From [Eubacterium] saphenum (GTDB taxonomy: Bacteria > Bacillota > Clostridia > Oscillospirales > Ruminococcaceae): a stretch of DNA of 6,026 nt. Every line of letters begins with the position of its first letter. Position 1 is the stretch's first letter. Below the pieces are notes generated by a model. It was not told the origin of the DNA and did not search any database. It saw only the letters and a list, made by a program, of their open reading frames with translations. The stretch is taken from contig SFJQ01000094.1 of NCBI GenBank assembly GCA_004555855.1, forward strand, positions 1-6,026. The letters are read 5' to 3'. The position numbers and the translations under genes are program-made. Positions 1-5,508 of this stretch are shown in pieces.

Positions 1-5
1 CGCAG

Positions 6-20
6 GTGACAGAATGTCAC
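6..20. repeat. Short perfect inverted repeat
   Basis: GTGACA and TGTCAC form 6-bp arms around a GAA spacer. It could be a small hairpin or a protein-binding palindrome. No T-tract follows on either strand, so it is not an intrinsic terminator. The region to its left lies outside the window, so its context is unknown. Confidence 0.4.
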
Positions 21-43
21 ACTTGCACGAAAACGGAGAAAGC

Positions 44-172
44 CGCGGGTGATGCGAAAATCTAAGCGTGATATTTCCCGAGTTTCCTCGGGTGATGCGA
101 TAATCTAAGTCTGGTATTCCCCGAAATATCGCAGGTTCTTCGCAAATCCAAGCCTGAAATTTACCGTTTCTT
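44..172. repeat. Degenerate 43-bp tandem repeat, about three copies
   Basis: Three units of exactly 43 bases start at 44, 87 and 130. Units 1 and 2 agree at about 33 of 43 positions, and unit 3 agrees with unit 2 at about 26 of 43. The best conserved parts are the GGGTGATGCG block (47-56 and 90-99) and AATCTAAG (59-66, 102-109; AATCCAAG at 145-152). The block at 1-9 (CGCAGGTGA) falls in the same 43-base register, but the rest of that unit does not match. There are no unique spacers between units, so this is not a CRISPR array. No reading frame or gene is supported in 1-205. Its function is unknown. Confidence 0.6.
77..92. other. Small hairpin at the junction of repeat units 1 and 2
   Basis: CCCGAG and CTCGGG are perfect 6-bp arms around a TTTC loop (GAAA on the minus strand, a GNRA-type tetraloop). 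Neither strand has a T-tract after the stem, so it is not a canonical terminator. The matching junction between units 2 and 3 does not preserve the pairing. Confidence 0.35.
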
Positions 173-205
173 AACCGGTTTTCCCGAAACAATCCTTTCT
201 TAAAC

Positions 206-242
206 AAAACCGCTTTGTAAAGCCGATTACAAAGCGGTTTTT
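206..242 (-). terminator. Bidirectional intrinsic terminator after the HEAT-like gene
   Basis: A perfect 15-bp stem (206-220 pairs with 227-241) encloses a 6-base loop. The stem starts two bases beyond the TAA stop of the 696-244 gene. On the minus strand the stem runs into TTTTGTTT. On the plus strand it ends in five T residues (238-242), so it could also stop transcripts arriving from the left. The length and perfection of the stem make this a confident call. Confidence 0.88.
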
Positions 243-243
243 A

Positions 244-696
244 TTATGTTGACTTATCCGAACCGCATAAAATTCTGACGGTTTCGGCTATGTCCTTTTC
301 AATCAACGGGCGCATACTATCCTTGTATTCCGACAAATCAGCGCCTTGCAAATCGGACAAAATTCTCGGGATATATCGCGGCTTTTCCAAGCCGACACAA
401 GCAAGCGCCTTGACGCACTGCCTTGCCGTAATCGGTTTTTCGTCGGTGATATGCGACAAAAATTCGTCCAAAATCCCGTCAAATCGATTTTCCTTATCCC
501 AGCGGACAATCGCTGCCAGAATGTTTATCGCGCGGTTTCTCACAAGCGATTTCGGGTTGTCGAGAAGCGCGGCAAATTCCCCGAAATGCTCGTACCACAC
601 GTCGGTTTCACGGCTTTGAGCTATAATTTCATCGGCAAACGCACAAGCCGCTTTATCATCTTTCGCAGTCAGCTTTTCCGTTACATTTTCTTTCAC
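244..696 (-). CDS. Small HEAT-repeat-like helical protein of unknown function
   Basis: The 150-residue product is predicted to be almost entirely helical, with no signal peptide or membrane segment, so it is probably cytosolic. Paired amphipathic helices look like HEAT/ARM repeats: about 35-46 with 49-66 (the SLVRNRAINILAA stretch has the usual V-R-x-x-A-x-x-x-L spacing), 70-83 with 88-102 (contains ITDEKPITARQC), and 105-115 with 127-144. From memory, similar short clostridial proteins are often named 'HEAT repeat' or 'SufBD' protein, but I cannot verify that name and see no Fe-S assembly motif. The start is GTG at 696: an in-frame TAG lies just upstream and no other start codon intervenes. 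A weak purine-rich site (AGAAGAAG) sits nine bases before it. It has its own consensus promoter and a strong terminator, so it is probably a separate transcription unit from the biotin operon. No catalytic residues are recognisable. Confidence 0.75.
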   Translation of the reverse strand: MKENVTEKLTAKDDKAACAFADEIIAQSRETDVWYEHFGEFAALLDNPKSLVRNRAINILAAIVRWDKENRFDGILDEFLSHITDEKPITARQCVKALACVGLEKPRYIPRILSDLQGADLSEYKDSMRPLIEKDIAETVRILCGSDKST

Positions 697-729
697 CGCA
701 GCGCACTTCTTCTGCTATTTAATGAAATA

Positions 730-758
730 ATTATAACACAAGCACGTCTTTCTGTCAA
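730..758 (-). promoter_or_regulatory. Consensus vegetative promoter for the HEAT-like gene
   Basis: On the minus strand TTGACA (758-753) and TATAAT (735-730) match the sigma-70/sigma-A consensus at all twelve positions with a 17-base spacer. An extended -10 TG (TGTTATAAT) is also present. The expected transcript start is near 723, giving a leader of about 27 bases before the GTG at 696. No inverted BirA-type half-site accompanies it. Confidence 0.85.
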
Positions 759-780
759 GCGTCCGATGATTAAAATCCGC

Positions 781-801
781 TCTCAAAAATACTTTCTGAG
801 A
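781..801 (-). terminator. Possible weak terminator hairpin after bioA
   Basis: Nine-base arms (781-789 and 793-801) pair around a three-base loop, with one G-T wobble. On the minus strand the nearest T-rich run (ATTTT) starts several bases after the stem, so it is not a standard intrinsic terminator. No better candidate lies between bioA and the next gene. The operon may end here inefficiently, or read through into the HEAT-like gene. Confidence 0.25.
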
Positions 802-826
802 ATATCTGAAATTGCTCTCTCGCAGC
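789..826 (-). repeat. Diverged duplicate of the bioA 3' end
   Basis: This segment matches the last 38 bases of bioA (884-847) at 31 of 38 positions, with a 58-base offset. Read in the matching frame it gives CERAISDILRKYF followed by TGA, against CERAISDILGK followed by TAG in bioA. Six of the seven differences fall at third codon positions, and four of the five changed sense codons are synonymous. It is not in frame with bioA and has no start, so it is a remnant and not a gene. It may come from a tandem duplication or from partial replacement by a related bioA allele. Confidence 0.65.
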
Positions 827-846
827 AAATAATCGCTGCGAAAAGG

Positions 847-2199
847 CTACTTCCCGAGAATGTCCGATATAGCTCTCTCGCAGCGATTTACTGCCTCGTC
901 TATATCGCTCTCGATTATGACAAGCGGCGGGTTGAAGTACAGGACATCTCCCAGCGGACGGAGCAAAAGCCCGTGTTCAAGCGCTTTTTTGTATATCAGA
1001 TAACCCGTTCTTGCTTCGCTCGGGAAGCTTTCCTTCGTGCGCGGATTTTTCACAAGCTCAATCGCGTTTATCAGACCGATGTGCCTGATTTCACCCGTGT
1101 GCTTATACCTGCCAAGCCGCTCGTTCAGCAGTTTGTTAAGATAAACAGCCCGCTTTTGTGCATTTTCAAGGATATTCTCCTCGCGGAAAATTCTCTGAAC
1201 CGCCAGCGCACACGCACAGCCAAGCGGATTTCCCGAATAGGTGTGCGAGTGCATAAAAGCTTTGCCCTCGGAGTAATCCGCGTAAAATGCGTCATAAACC
1301 GCCTGCGTGGTCACGGTAATCGCCATCGGCATATACCCGCCCGTAAGTCCTTTTGAAATGCACATTATATCGGGAGAAATTTCCGCGTGGTCGCACGCAA
1401 ACATCTTCCCCGTTCGTCCAAAGCCCGTCGCTATCTCATCGGCAATCAAAAGCACGTCATATCTGTCGCACAATTCGCGCAGCTTCTTCAGGTACAGCGC
1501 CGGATAAATCCGCATACCCGCGCTTCCCTGCAAAAGCGGTTCTACTATAACCGCGGCAGTTTCTTCCGCGTACCGCTCAAACGCTTTCTCGGCGTGTTCA
1601 AAGCATTCGCACGAGCAGTTTTCGCGGTTTTTTCCGTATGGGCAGCGATAACAGTCGGGCGCTTCTATCCTTATCGTGTCCATCAGCATCGGTCGGTAAA
1701 TCTTCGCGTACAAGTCCATCGTCCCGACCGACAGCGCGCCGATTGTTTCACCGTGATATCCTTCCGAAAGGCACATAAAACGCTGTTTCTTCGGCTTTCC
1801 CGTCTGGTACTGATACTGGAAAGCCATCTTCAGCGCACACTCGACAGAAGCAGAGCCGTTGTCCGAGAAGTTGAATTTGCATAAGCCGCTCGGGATTATC
1901 TTCATCAGCTCCCCGCAAAGCTCGATTGCAGGCTCGTGGGTGAAATTCGCGAAAATGACGTGCTCGAGGCGGTCTATCTGCTCTTTAACGGCAGCGTTGA
2001 TTTTCGGATTGCAGTGCCCGAGCAAATTACACCACCAGCTCGATACAATGTCGATGTACTCTTTTCCGTTTTTATCGAAAAGCCGAACACCCTCGCCGCG
2101 CTCCACGACAATCGGCGGGAGCGTTTCGTAGTCCTTCATCTGAGAGCAAGGGTGCCAGATGTACCGCAAATCCTGCTCAACCAGTTCGTTATACGTCAT
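847..2199 (-). CDS. bioA: Adenosylmethionine(or lysine)-8-amino-7-oxononanoate aminotransferase
   Basis: BioA is a PLP-dependent class III aminotransferase that makes 7,8-diaminopelargonate from KAPA, two steps before biotin. The 450-residue length is normal. Visible landmarks are IWHPCSQMKDYE (14-25), SWW (54-56), GYHGET (147-152), PLLQGSAGMR (221-230), DEIATGFGRTG (254-264) with the PLP-ring aspartate D254 and R262, the Schiff-base lysine K283 in SKGLTGG, HSHTYSGNPLG (317-327) and RPLGDVLYF (414-422) with the likely KAPA-carboxylate arginine R414. The 'QMKDYE' start resembles Bacillus BioA, which uses lysine as amino donor; donor choice here is inference. Where E. coli has Tyr17 this protein has Cys18. 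A Cys-rich insert (C183, C186, C195, C197, C199) is present. Ribosome site AAGGAG lies seven bases before ATG and overlaps the bioD stop codon, so translation is probably coupled. Confidence 0.95.
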   Translation of the reverse strand: MTYNELVEQDLRYIWHPCSQMKDYETLPPIVVERGEGVRLFDKNGKEYIDIVSSWWCNLLGHCNPKINAAVKEQIDRLEHVIFANFTHEPAIELCGELMKIIPSGLCKFNFSDNGSASVECALKMAFQYQYQTGKPKKQRFMCLSEGYHGETIGALSVGTMDLYAKIYRPMLMDTIRIEAPDCYRCPYGKNRENCSCECFEHAEKAFERYAEETAAVIVEPLLQGSAGMRIYPALYLKKLRELCDRYDVLLIADEIATGFGRTGKMFACDHAEISPDIMCISKGLTGGYMPMAITVTTQAVYDAFYADYSEGKAFMHSHTYSGNPLGCACALAVQRIFREENILENAQKRAVYLNKLLNERLGRYKHTGEIRHIGLINAIELVKNPRTKESFPSEARTGYLIYKKALEHGLLLRPLGDVLYFNPPLVIIESDIDEAVNRCERAISDILGK

Positions 2200-2210
2200 C
2201 TCAAATCTCC

Positions 2211-2888
2211 TTATCCCAAATCCTTGTACAGCCCGACAAGCGTTTTCTCGTCAATATCAAGCACAGCGTCGTTATCCCGAACAACCGCGATTACTTTTAC
2301 TCCCGTGAGTTCCTCAATCATTGCGAGATTGTCGCGCTGCATAAAATCGCCGTTCCAGCGGTTCAGGATAATCCCGTTTATCGGGAGATTTCTCGCTCTC
2401 ATATACTCAACCGTTGTCACAACCGCGTTTATTGTTCCAAGTCCCGCGTCAGCGACAATTACCGAGGGTAAACCAAGCTGCTCGATTATATCTTCGAGGA
2501 AAATAGTAGCTTTCTCGTCCTTGCGTATCGGGCAGACAATTCCCCCGCTGCCTTCTGTTGTCACGAAATCAAACTGCTCGCAAACCTGCGCGAACGTTGA
2601 TTTTATCACGCTCATTTCAGCGGGATTTCCCTTAATTCGCGCGGCAAGGTGCGGCGAAACAGCCGTTTTGTACAGATAGGACAGCAAAAGCTCCTCGCGC
2701 TCGCCGATTTGAGCAACTTTGTTCACATAGCCCGCGTCACTCTCGGAAACGCTCTCCGCGCCGCTTACAGCCGCCTTGTAATATCCCGCGTTCAGCCCGA
2801 GGCTGCGCAGTTTCCTGACAATCAGCGCGGTAACATAGGTTTTTCCGATATCCGTGCCGGTTGCCGTTACGAAAAGTCCTCTCGCCAT
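2211..2888 (-). CDS. bioD: Dethiobiotin synthetase
   Basis: BioD closes the ureido ring of dethiobiotin from diaminopelargonate, CO2 and ATP, and acts in the cytosol as a dimer. The 225-residue length is usual. The modified P-loop is TATGTDIGKT (8-17) with K16 and T17; the first glycine of the family loop is Ala9 here. Other expected residues are K38 in YYKAAVSG (substrate carbamate formation), D51 in SESDAG and E112 in TEGSGG (Mg2+ ligands by comparison with E. coli D54 and E115), and SPHLAA (78-83). The ATG lies one base after the bioB stop, with AAGGAG seven bases upstream inside the end of bioB. The TAA stop is part of the bioA ribosome site. It should be co-expressed with bioB and bioA from the promoter ahead of birA. 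Confidence 0.95.
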   Translation of the reverse strand: MARGLFVTATGTDIGKTYVTALIVRKLRSLGLNAGYYKAAVSGAESVSESDAGYVNKVAQIGEREELLLSYLYKTAVSPHLAARIKGNPAEMSVIKSTFAQVCEQFDFVTTEGSGGIVCPIRKDEKATIFLEDIIEQLGLPSVIVADAGLGTINAVVTTVEYMRARNLPINGIILNRWNGDFMQRDNLAMIEELTGVKVIAVVRDNDAVLDIDEKTLVGLYKDLG

Positions 2889-2889
2889 T

Positions 2890-3861
2890 TCAACGCTCCT
2901 TCAGTTCTACTTTATACCCCAACTCCTCGCACATCTGCATATCCCGTTCAATCGAAATGCCGCGCGTTGTCAGCATATCTCCCGAAATCGCCGCGTTTGC
3001 TCCCGAGCGGAAAAGCGCCTTCCCCATATCGCCGAGCAAGCCCCTGCCGCCAGCAAGCCGGATTTGCCCGTCCGGTATCAGGAAGCGGAAAATCGCAACT
3101 GTTCGCGCCGCTTCTTCCTCGGAAATCGTGGGATTTTTCGCAAACGGCGTATTCGGGATTGGGTTCAGGACATTGACGGGAACGGACTTCACGCCAAGCT
3201 CCCGCGCTTCTAAAACCATATCAATCCTGTCCTCGAACGTTTCGCCAAGCCCTATTATACCGCCGCTGCAAACCTCAAGCCCAGCCGCTTTCGCAGCTTT
3301 TATCGCAGTGATTTTGTCGTCAAAAGTATGCGTTGTGCAAACCTCGGGGAAAAATCCGCGCGAGCTTTCAAGGTTGTTGTGAACGCGGTCAACTCCCGCT
3401 TCCTGCAGCTTTCGGAAACTCGCTTCATCAAGCAGTCCCGCAGAAACGCAAACCCGTATCGGGCACGCTTTCTTTATCGCGCGAACACTCTCGCAAAGGC
3501 TGTCAACCTCGCTATCCGAGAGTCGTTTTCCCGAGCAAACTATCGAATAACGCAGCACGCCGCGCTTATAGTTGTACAAAGCGCCCTCGACCAACTCTTC
3601 TGTTGAAAGGAGCGGGTACTCCTCGCAAAGCGTGTTGTAGTGAGCGGACTGCGCGCAGTATTTGCAGTTTTCCGAGCAGCGCCCGCTTTTACCGTTGATT
3701 ATCGTACACATATCGAAAATGTCCCCGCAAAAGCGCTCTCTGATTTCATCTGCAGCCGCGCAAAGTTCACCGAGCGGCGCGTTAATTAGCGAAATTGCTT
3801 CACCGCGCGTGATTTTCCCGCCGTTTAGTAGCTTGCTTTTCAGTTCGGAAACAATGCTCAT
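2890..3861 (-). CDS. bioB: Biotin synthase (radical SAM)
   Basis: BioB inserts sulfur into dethiobiotin to give biotin. The radical-SAM cluster motif is C62-x3-C66-x2-C69 (RCSENCKYCAQS). The four ligands of the auxiliary [2Fe-2S] cluster, which donates sulfur, are all present: C109 in YSIVCSG, C138 in IRVCVSAG, C198 in LEVCSGG and R268 in IRLAGGRG; their spacing parallels E. coli C97, C128, C188 and R260. NNLESS (162-167) and PNTPF (236-240) are family signatures. Length is 323 residues. I chose ATG 3861 because GGAGG lies nine bases upstream, the ATGA overlap with the bioY stop is typical, and the protein then starts at the usual distance from the cluster. The longer frame reaching 4014 only reads antisense to nothing useful inside bioY and adds 51 residues unlike the family. 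Confidence 0.96.
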   Translation of the reverse strand: MSIVSELKSKLLNGGKITRGEAISLINAPLGELCAAADEIRERFCGDIFDMCTIINGKSGRCSENCKYCAQSAHYNTLCEEYPLLSTEELVEGALYNYKRGVLRYSIVCSGKRLSDSEVDSLCESVRAIKKACPIRVCVSAGLLDEASFRKLQEAGVDRVHNNLESSRGFFPEVCTTHTFDDKITAIKAAKAAGLEVCSGGIIGLGETFEDRIDMVLEARELGVKSVPVNVLNPIPNTPFAKNPTISEEEAARTVAIFRFLIPDGQIRLAGGRGLLGDMGKALFRSGANAAISGDMLTTRGISIERDMQMCEELGYKVELKER

Positions 3862-4439
3862 CTTGCCGCACCTCCGCGATATTTTTGAACAATCGGAATA
3901 AGCCGTTTTCCGAGAAATGCCGCCAGAACGCACAGCAAAATATCCCCCGGCACAGCCAGCACAAAGCAGTACCACAAGGTCATCGAGAAGCTGATTGCGC
4001 CGCCCTCTATCCACAGATTTTTCGCGAAATAGAAGTACAAAATTCCGAGGAAGTACACTATTCCCAGTCCCGCGAAATTTGCCGCGAGAAGTCGCTTTAT
4101 TGAAGGGTTAGGCACGGAGTTCGCGATTTTTCCGGTTACGAAAGTGCCGATGATAAAGCCGATTAAGTAGCCGAAAGTCGGCTTCAGGACATAGAAAAAT
4201 CCGCCGCCCTCCGCGAAAATCGGCACGCCGATAAGCCCGAGAAAAACGTAAGCGCCGACAGCCGCCGCGCCCCATTTCGCGCCGAGAAGCAGTCCTGCAA
4301 GCGTTGTGAAAAGGAACTGTAAGGTGAACTCCATATACGGAATGGGGATTTTGATAAACGCGCCGACTGCCGTGAGCGCAGTGAAAATCGCGCAAATACA
4401 AAGCATAAGCGCGCTGTTTTTGGTTTTTGTTCCTGTCAT
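3858..4439 (-). CDS. bioY: BioY biotin-binding subunit of an ECF transporter
   Basis: BioY is the membrane S component that binds biotin with high affinity and works with an ECF energising module (two ATPases plus EcfT). The 193-residue protein has about six hydrophobic segments: roughly 10-29, 39-53, 55-75, 84-104, 115-137 and 151-178. Family features are FIKIPIPYMEFTLQ (28-41), the GLIGVPIFAEGGG stretch (68-80), LKPTFGYLIGF (85-95) and PGDILLCVLAAFLGKRL (164-180). No ecfA or ecfT genes are in the window, so the shared module is presumably encoded elsewhere, or BioY acts alone. The ATG overlaps the birA stop as ATGA, with AAGGAG six bases upstream. Position in a BirA-controlled operon supports biotin over another vitamin as substrate. 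Confidence 0.95.
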   Translation of the reverse strand: MTGTKTKNSALMLCICAIFTALTAVGAFIKIPIPYMEFTLQFLFTTLAGLLLGAKWGAAAVGAYVFLGLIGVPIFAEGGGFFYVLKPTFGYLIGFIIGTFVTGKIANSVPNPSIKRLLAANFAGLGIVYFLGILYFYFAKNLWIEGGAISFSMTLWYCFVLAVPGDILLCVLAAFLGKRLIPIVQKYRGGAAR

Positions 4440-5413
4440 ATTATTCTCCTTATGCTGATTTCGCCCGATGATATCGTGCCGCAGCTCCCGTTTTCATAGC
4501 GTACTTGAAGTGAAAAATTTTCATCAACGTCAAGCAAAACTGCGGGAGTTTTCTCGTTCCCGTCCGCACCCGACAGAACAAAAATCTGCTCGCCGCGCCA
4601 CATAAGCCGCTTTCGGTATTCATCAAGGTAAATGTTGTCGGAAAGCTGCTCGTAAAGCTGCATAAAATGCTCGTAAACCGCAGCCGCAAGCCGATTTCGC
4701 ATATCGCCCCTGCGTTCCCCGAGAACAGCGCCCGCGATGTCCGAAAGCTCCTTTGGAAAGCCGTTTTCGGGCGGATACACGTTTATCCCGATACCAAGAA
4801 CAACATAATCAAGCGCGCCGTTTTCCATATCAAAGGCAGCTTCCGTGAGTATTCCCGCAGCCTTTTTCCCGTTTACGAAAATATCGTTCACCCACTTTAT
4901 TTCGGGCGAAATGCCGCACACTTTTTCAAGTGCAGTGCAAACGGCAACCGCCGCCGCAGAGGTGATTTTCAGAGCCTCGCTAACCGAGAATTTCGGGCGT
5001 AAAAGCACGCTCATATAAAGTCCCGTGTCAGATGGCGAGAAAAAGCTGCGCCCGCGTCTTCCGTGACCGCTTGTCTGCTCGGACGAAACAACAAGCATAC
5101 CCTCCGAAGCGCCTTTTTGCGCGAGTTCCCGCAAGTAAGCGTTGGTCGAGCCGACCGTTTTCAGCGCAAAAATATCGCAGGGCTTGCTCAGATAACGGCG
5201 AACGCCCGCTTCGCTGAGAACATCGGAGCTGTCCTCAAGGCAATAGCCGCGATTTGTCACGGCGTTTATCCGAAGCCCCTCGGCGCGCAGAGCCTTGATT
5301 GCCTTCCAAACCGCGCCGCGCGTGCAGTAGAGCCGTTTTGCGATATCCTCGCCCGATATAAAAGTCCCGCGGTTTTCTTCCAAAAGCGCGCGAAGCTGTT
5401 CCTTTATCGTCAA
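4436..5413 (-). CDS. birA: Biotin-protein ligase and biotin operon repressor
   Basis: BirA makes biotinyl-5'-AMP, transfers biotin to a lysine of carrier proteins, and in this two-function class represses biotin genes. From the chosen start it has 325 residues. An N-terminal winged helix-turn-helix covers about 4-60 (GEDIAKRLYCTRGAVWKAIKAL region, then NRGYCLE as wing). The ligase core follows: GSTNAYL (88-94), the biotinyl-AMP loop GHGRRGR (116-122; His where E. coli has Arg), KWVNDIFV (173-180), K183 before AAGIL, and GIGINV (207-212). An SH3-like C-terminal domain begins near 272 and ends in SSGEIS. I chose TTG 5413: GGGGG lies nine bases upstream and the product starts where homologues do. 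ATG 5434 (332 residues) would leave a leader of only about 6-8 bases. The longest frame begins inside the -35 box and cannot be right. Confidence 0.93.
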   Translation of the reverse strand: MTIKEQLRALLEENRGTFISGEDIAKRLYCTRGAVWKAIKALRAEGLRINAVTNRGYCLEDSSDVLSEAGVRRYLSKPCDIFALKTVGSTNAYLRELAQKGASEGMLVVSSEQTSGHGRRGRSFFSPSDTGLYMSVLLRPKFSVSEALKITSAAAVAVCTALEKVCGISPEIKWVNDIFVNGKKAAGILTEAAFDMENGALDYVVLGIGINVYPPENGFPKELSDIAGAVLGERRGDMRNRLAAAVYEHFMQLYEQLSDNIYLDEYRKRLMWRGEQIFVLSGADGNEKTPAVLLDVDENFSLQVRYENGSCGTISSGEISIRRII

Positions 5414-5450
5414 AATTGTCAACCCCCAAAGCATATTTCCGTAGACAATT
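5414..5450 (-). promoter_or_regulatory. Putative BirA operator O2, from -10 box to start codon
   Basis: Half-sites AATTGTCAAC (5414-5423) and GTAGACAATT (5441-5450) are inverted with one mismatch in ten, separated by 17 bases. One arm overlaps the last three bases of the -10 box; the other lies between the GGGGG ribosome site and the TTG start. The arms resemble the TTGTNAAC / GTTNACAA pattern known for BirA sites. A bound repressor could block open-complex formation and early elongation. Confidence 0.65.
5423..5427 (-). promoter_or_regulatory. Ribosome binding site deciding the birA start
   Basis: GGGGG can pair with the CCUCC of 16S rRNA using one G-U pair and lies nine bases before TTG 5413. 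No comparable site precedes ATG 5434. Its first read base after the operator arm is shared, so the site abuts operator O2. Confidence 0.5.
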
Positions 5451-5476
5451 ATATCACAAGCTCCGCTTAATGTCAA
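5448..5476 (-). promoter_or_regulatory. Consensus vegetative promoter of the birA-bioYBDA operon
   Basis: TTGACA (5476-5471) and TATAAT (5453-5448) match consensus at every position with a 17-base spacer, plus an extended -10 TG (TGATATAAT). The expected start of transcription is near 5440-5442, giving a leader of about 27-29 bases to TTG 5413. Such a strong core promoter fits control mainly by repression. It sits between and partly inside two BirA-like operators. Confidence 0.9.
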
Positions 5477-5502
5477 CCAGTTTCAAGAAAAGAGTTGACA
5501 AT
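5469..5502 (-). promoter_or_regulatory. Putative BirA operator O1 over the -35 box
   Basis: Arms AATGTCAAC (5469-5477) and GTTGACAAT (5494-5502) are inverted, identical over the seven bases TGTCAAC/GTTGACA, and separated by 16 bases. The -35 hexamer lies wholly inside one arm. Arm sequence, arm spacing and location ahead of birA and bio genes match the known BirA operator layout (TTGTNAAC, spacer, GTTNACAA). This is an inference from pattern and context. Confidence 0.8.
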
Positions 5503-5508
5503 CGGCAT

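Larger units (their letters stand above)
847..5476 (-). other. Transcription unit birA-bioY-bioB-bioD-bioA
   Basis: The five genes share one direction. Junctions are a 4-base ATGA overlap (birA/bioY), another ATGA overlap (bioY/bioB), a 1-base gap (bioB/bioD) and an 11-base gap with stop codon and ribosome site merged (bioD/bioA). I see no internal terminator or promoter. Each downstream gene has its own AGGAG-class site. The set combines sensing, uptake and the last three synthesis steps. Confidence 0.9.

Noticed and set aside
44..172. CRISPR array
   Set aside because: Units are contiguous and degenerate with no unique spacers, and no cas genes are present.
753..759. BirA half-site at the HEAT-like gene promoter
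   Set aside because: The TGTCAA similarity comes only from the -35 hexamer; no inverted partner lies at 16-17 bases on either side.
821..840. CGCAGC / GCTGCG hairpin as bio operon terminator
   Set aside because: The 6-bp stem has an 8-base loop and no T-tract follows on the minus strand; the T run lies before it.
346..1356. Plus-strand open frame of 336 codons
   Set aside because: It runs antisense through the HEAT-like gene, the gap and the bioA 3' end. Its translation is arginine-rich, low in recognisable motifs, and spans the promoter and gene boundary of real minus-strand genes.
1936..2679. Plus-strand open frame of 247 codons
   Set aside because: It is antisense to bioA and bioD, has no ribosome site of note and no recognisable domain; the minus-strand products are clearly real.
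3862..4014. N-terminal extension of bioB by 51 codons
   Set aside because: It lies wholly inside bioY in another frame, has no ribosome site, and the residues are unlike BioB. ATG 3861 has GGAGG in place.
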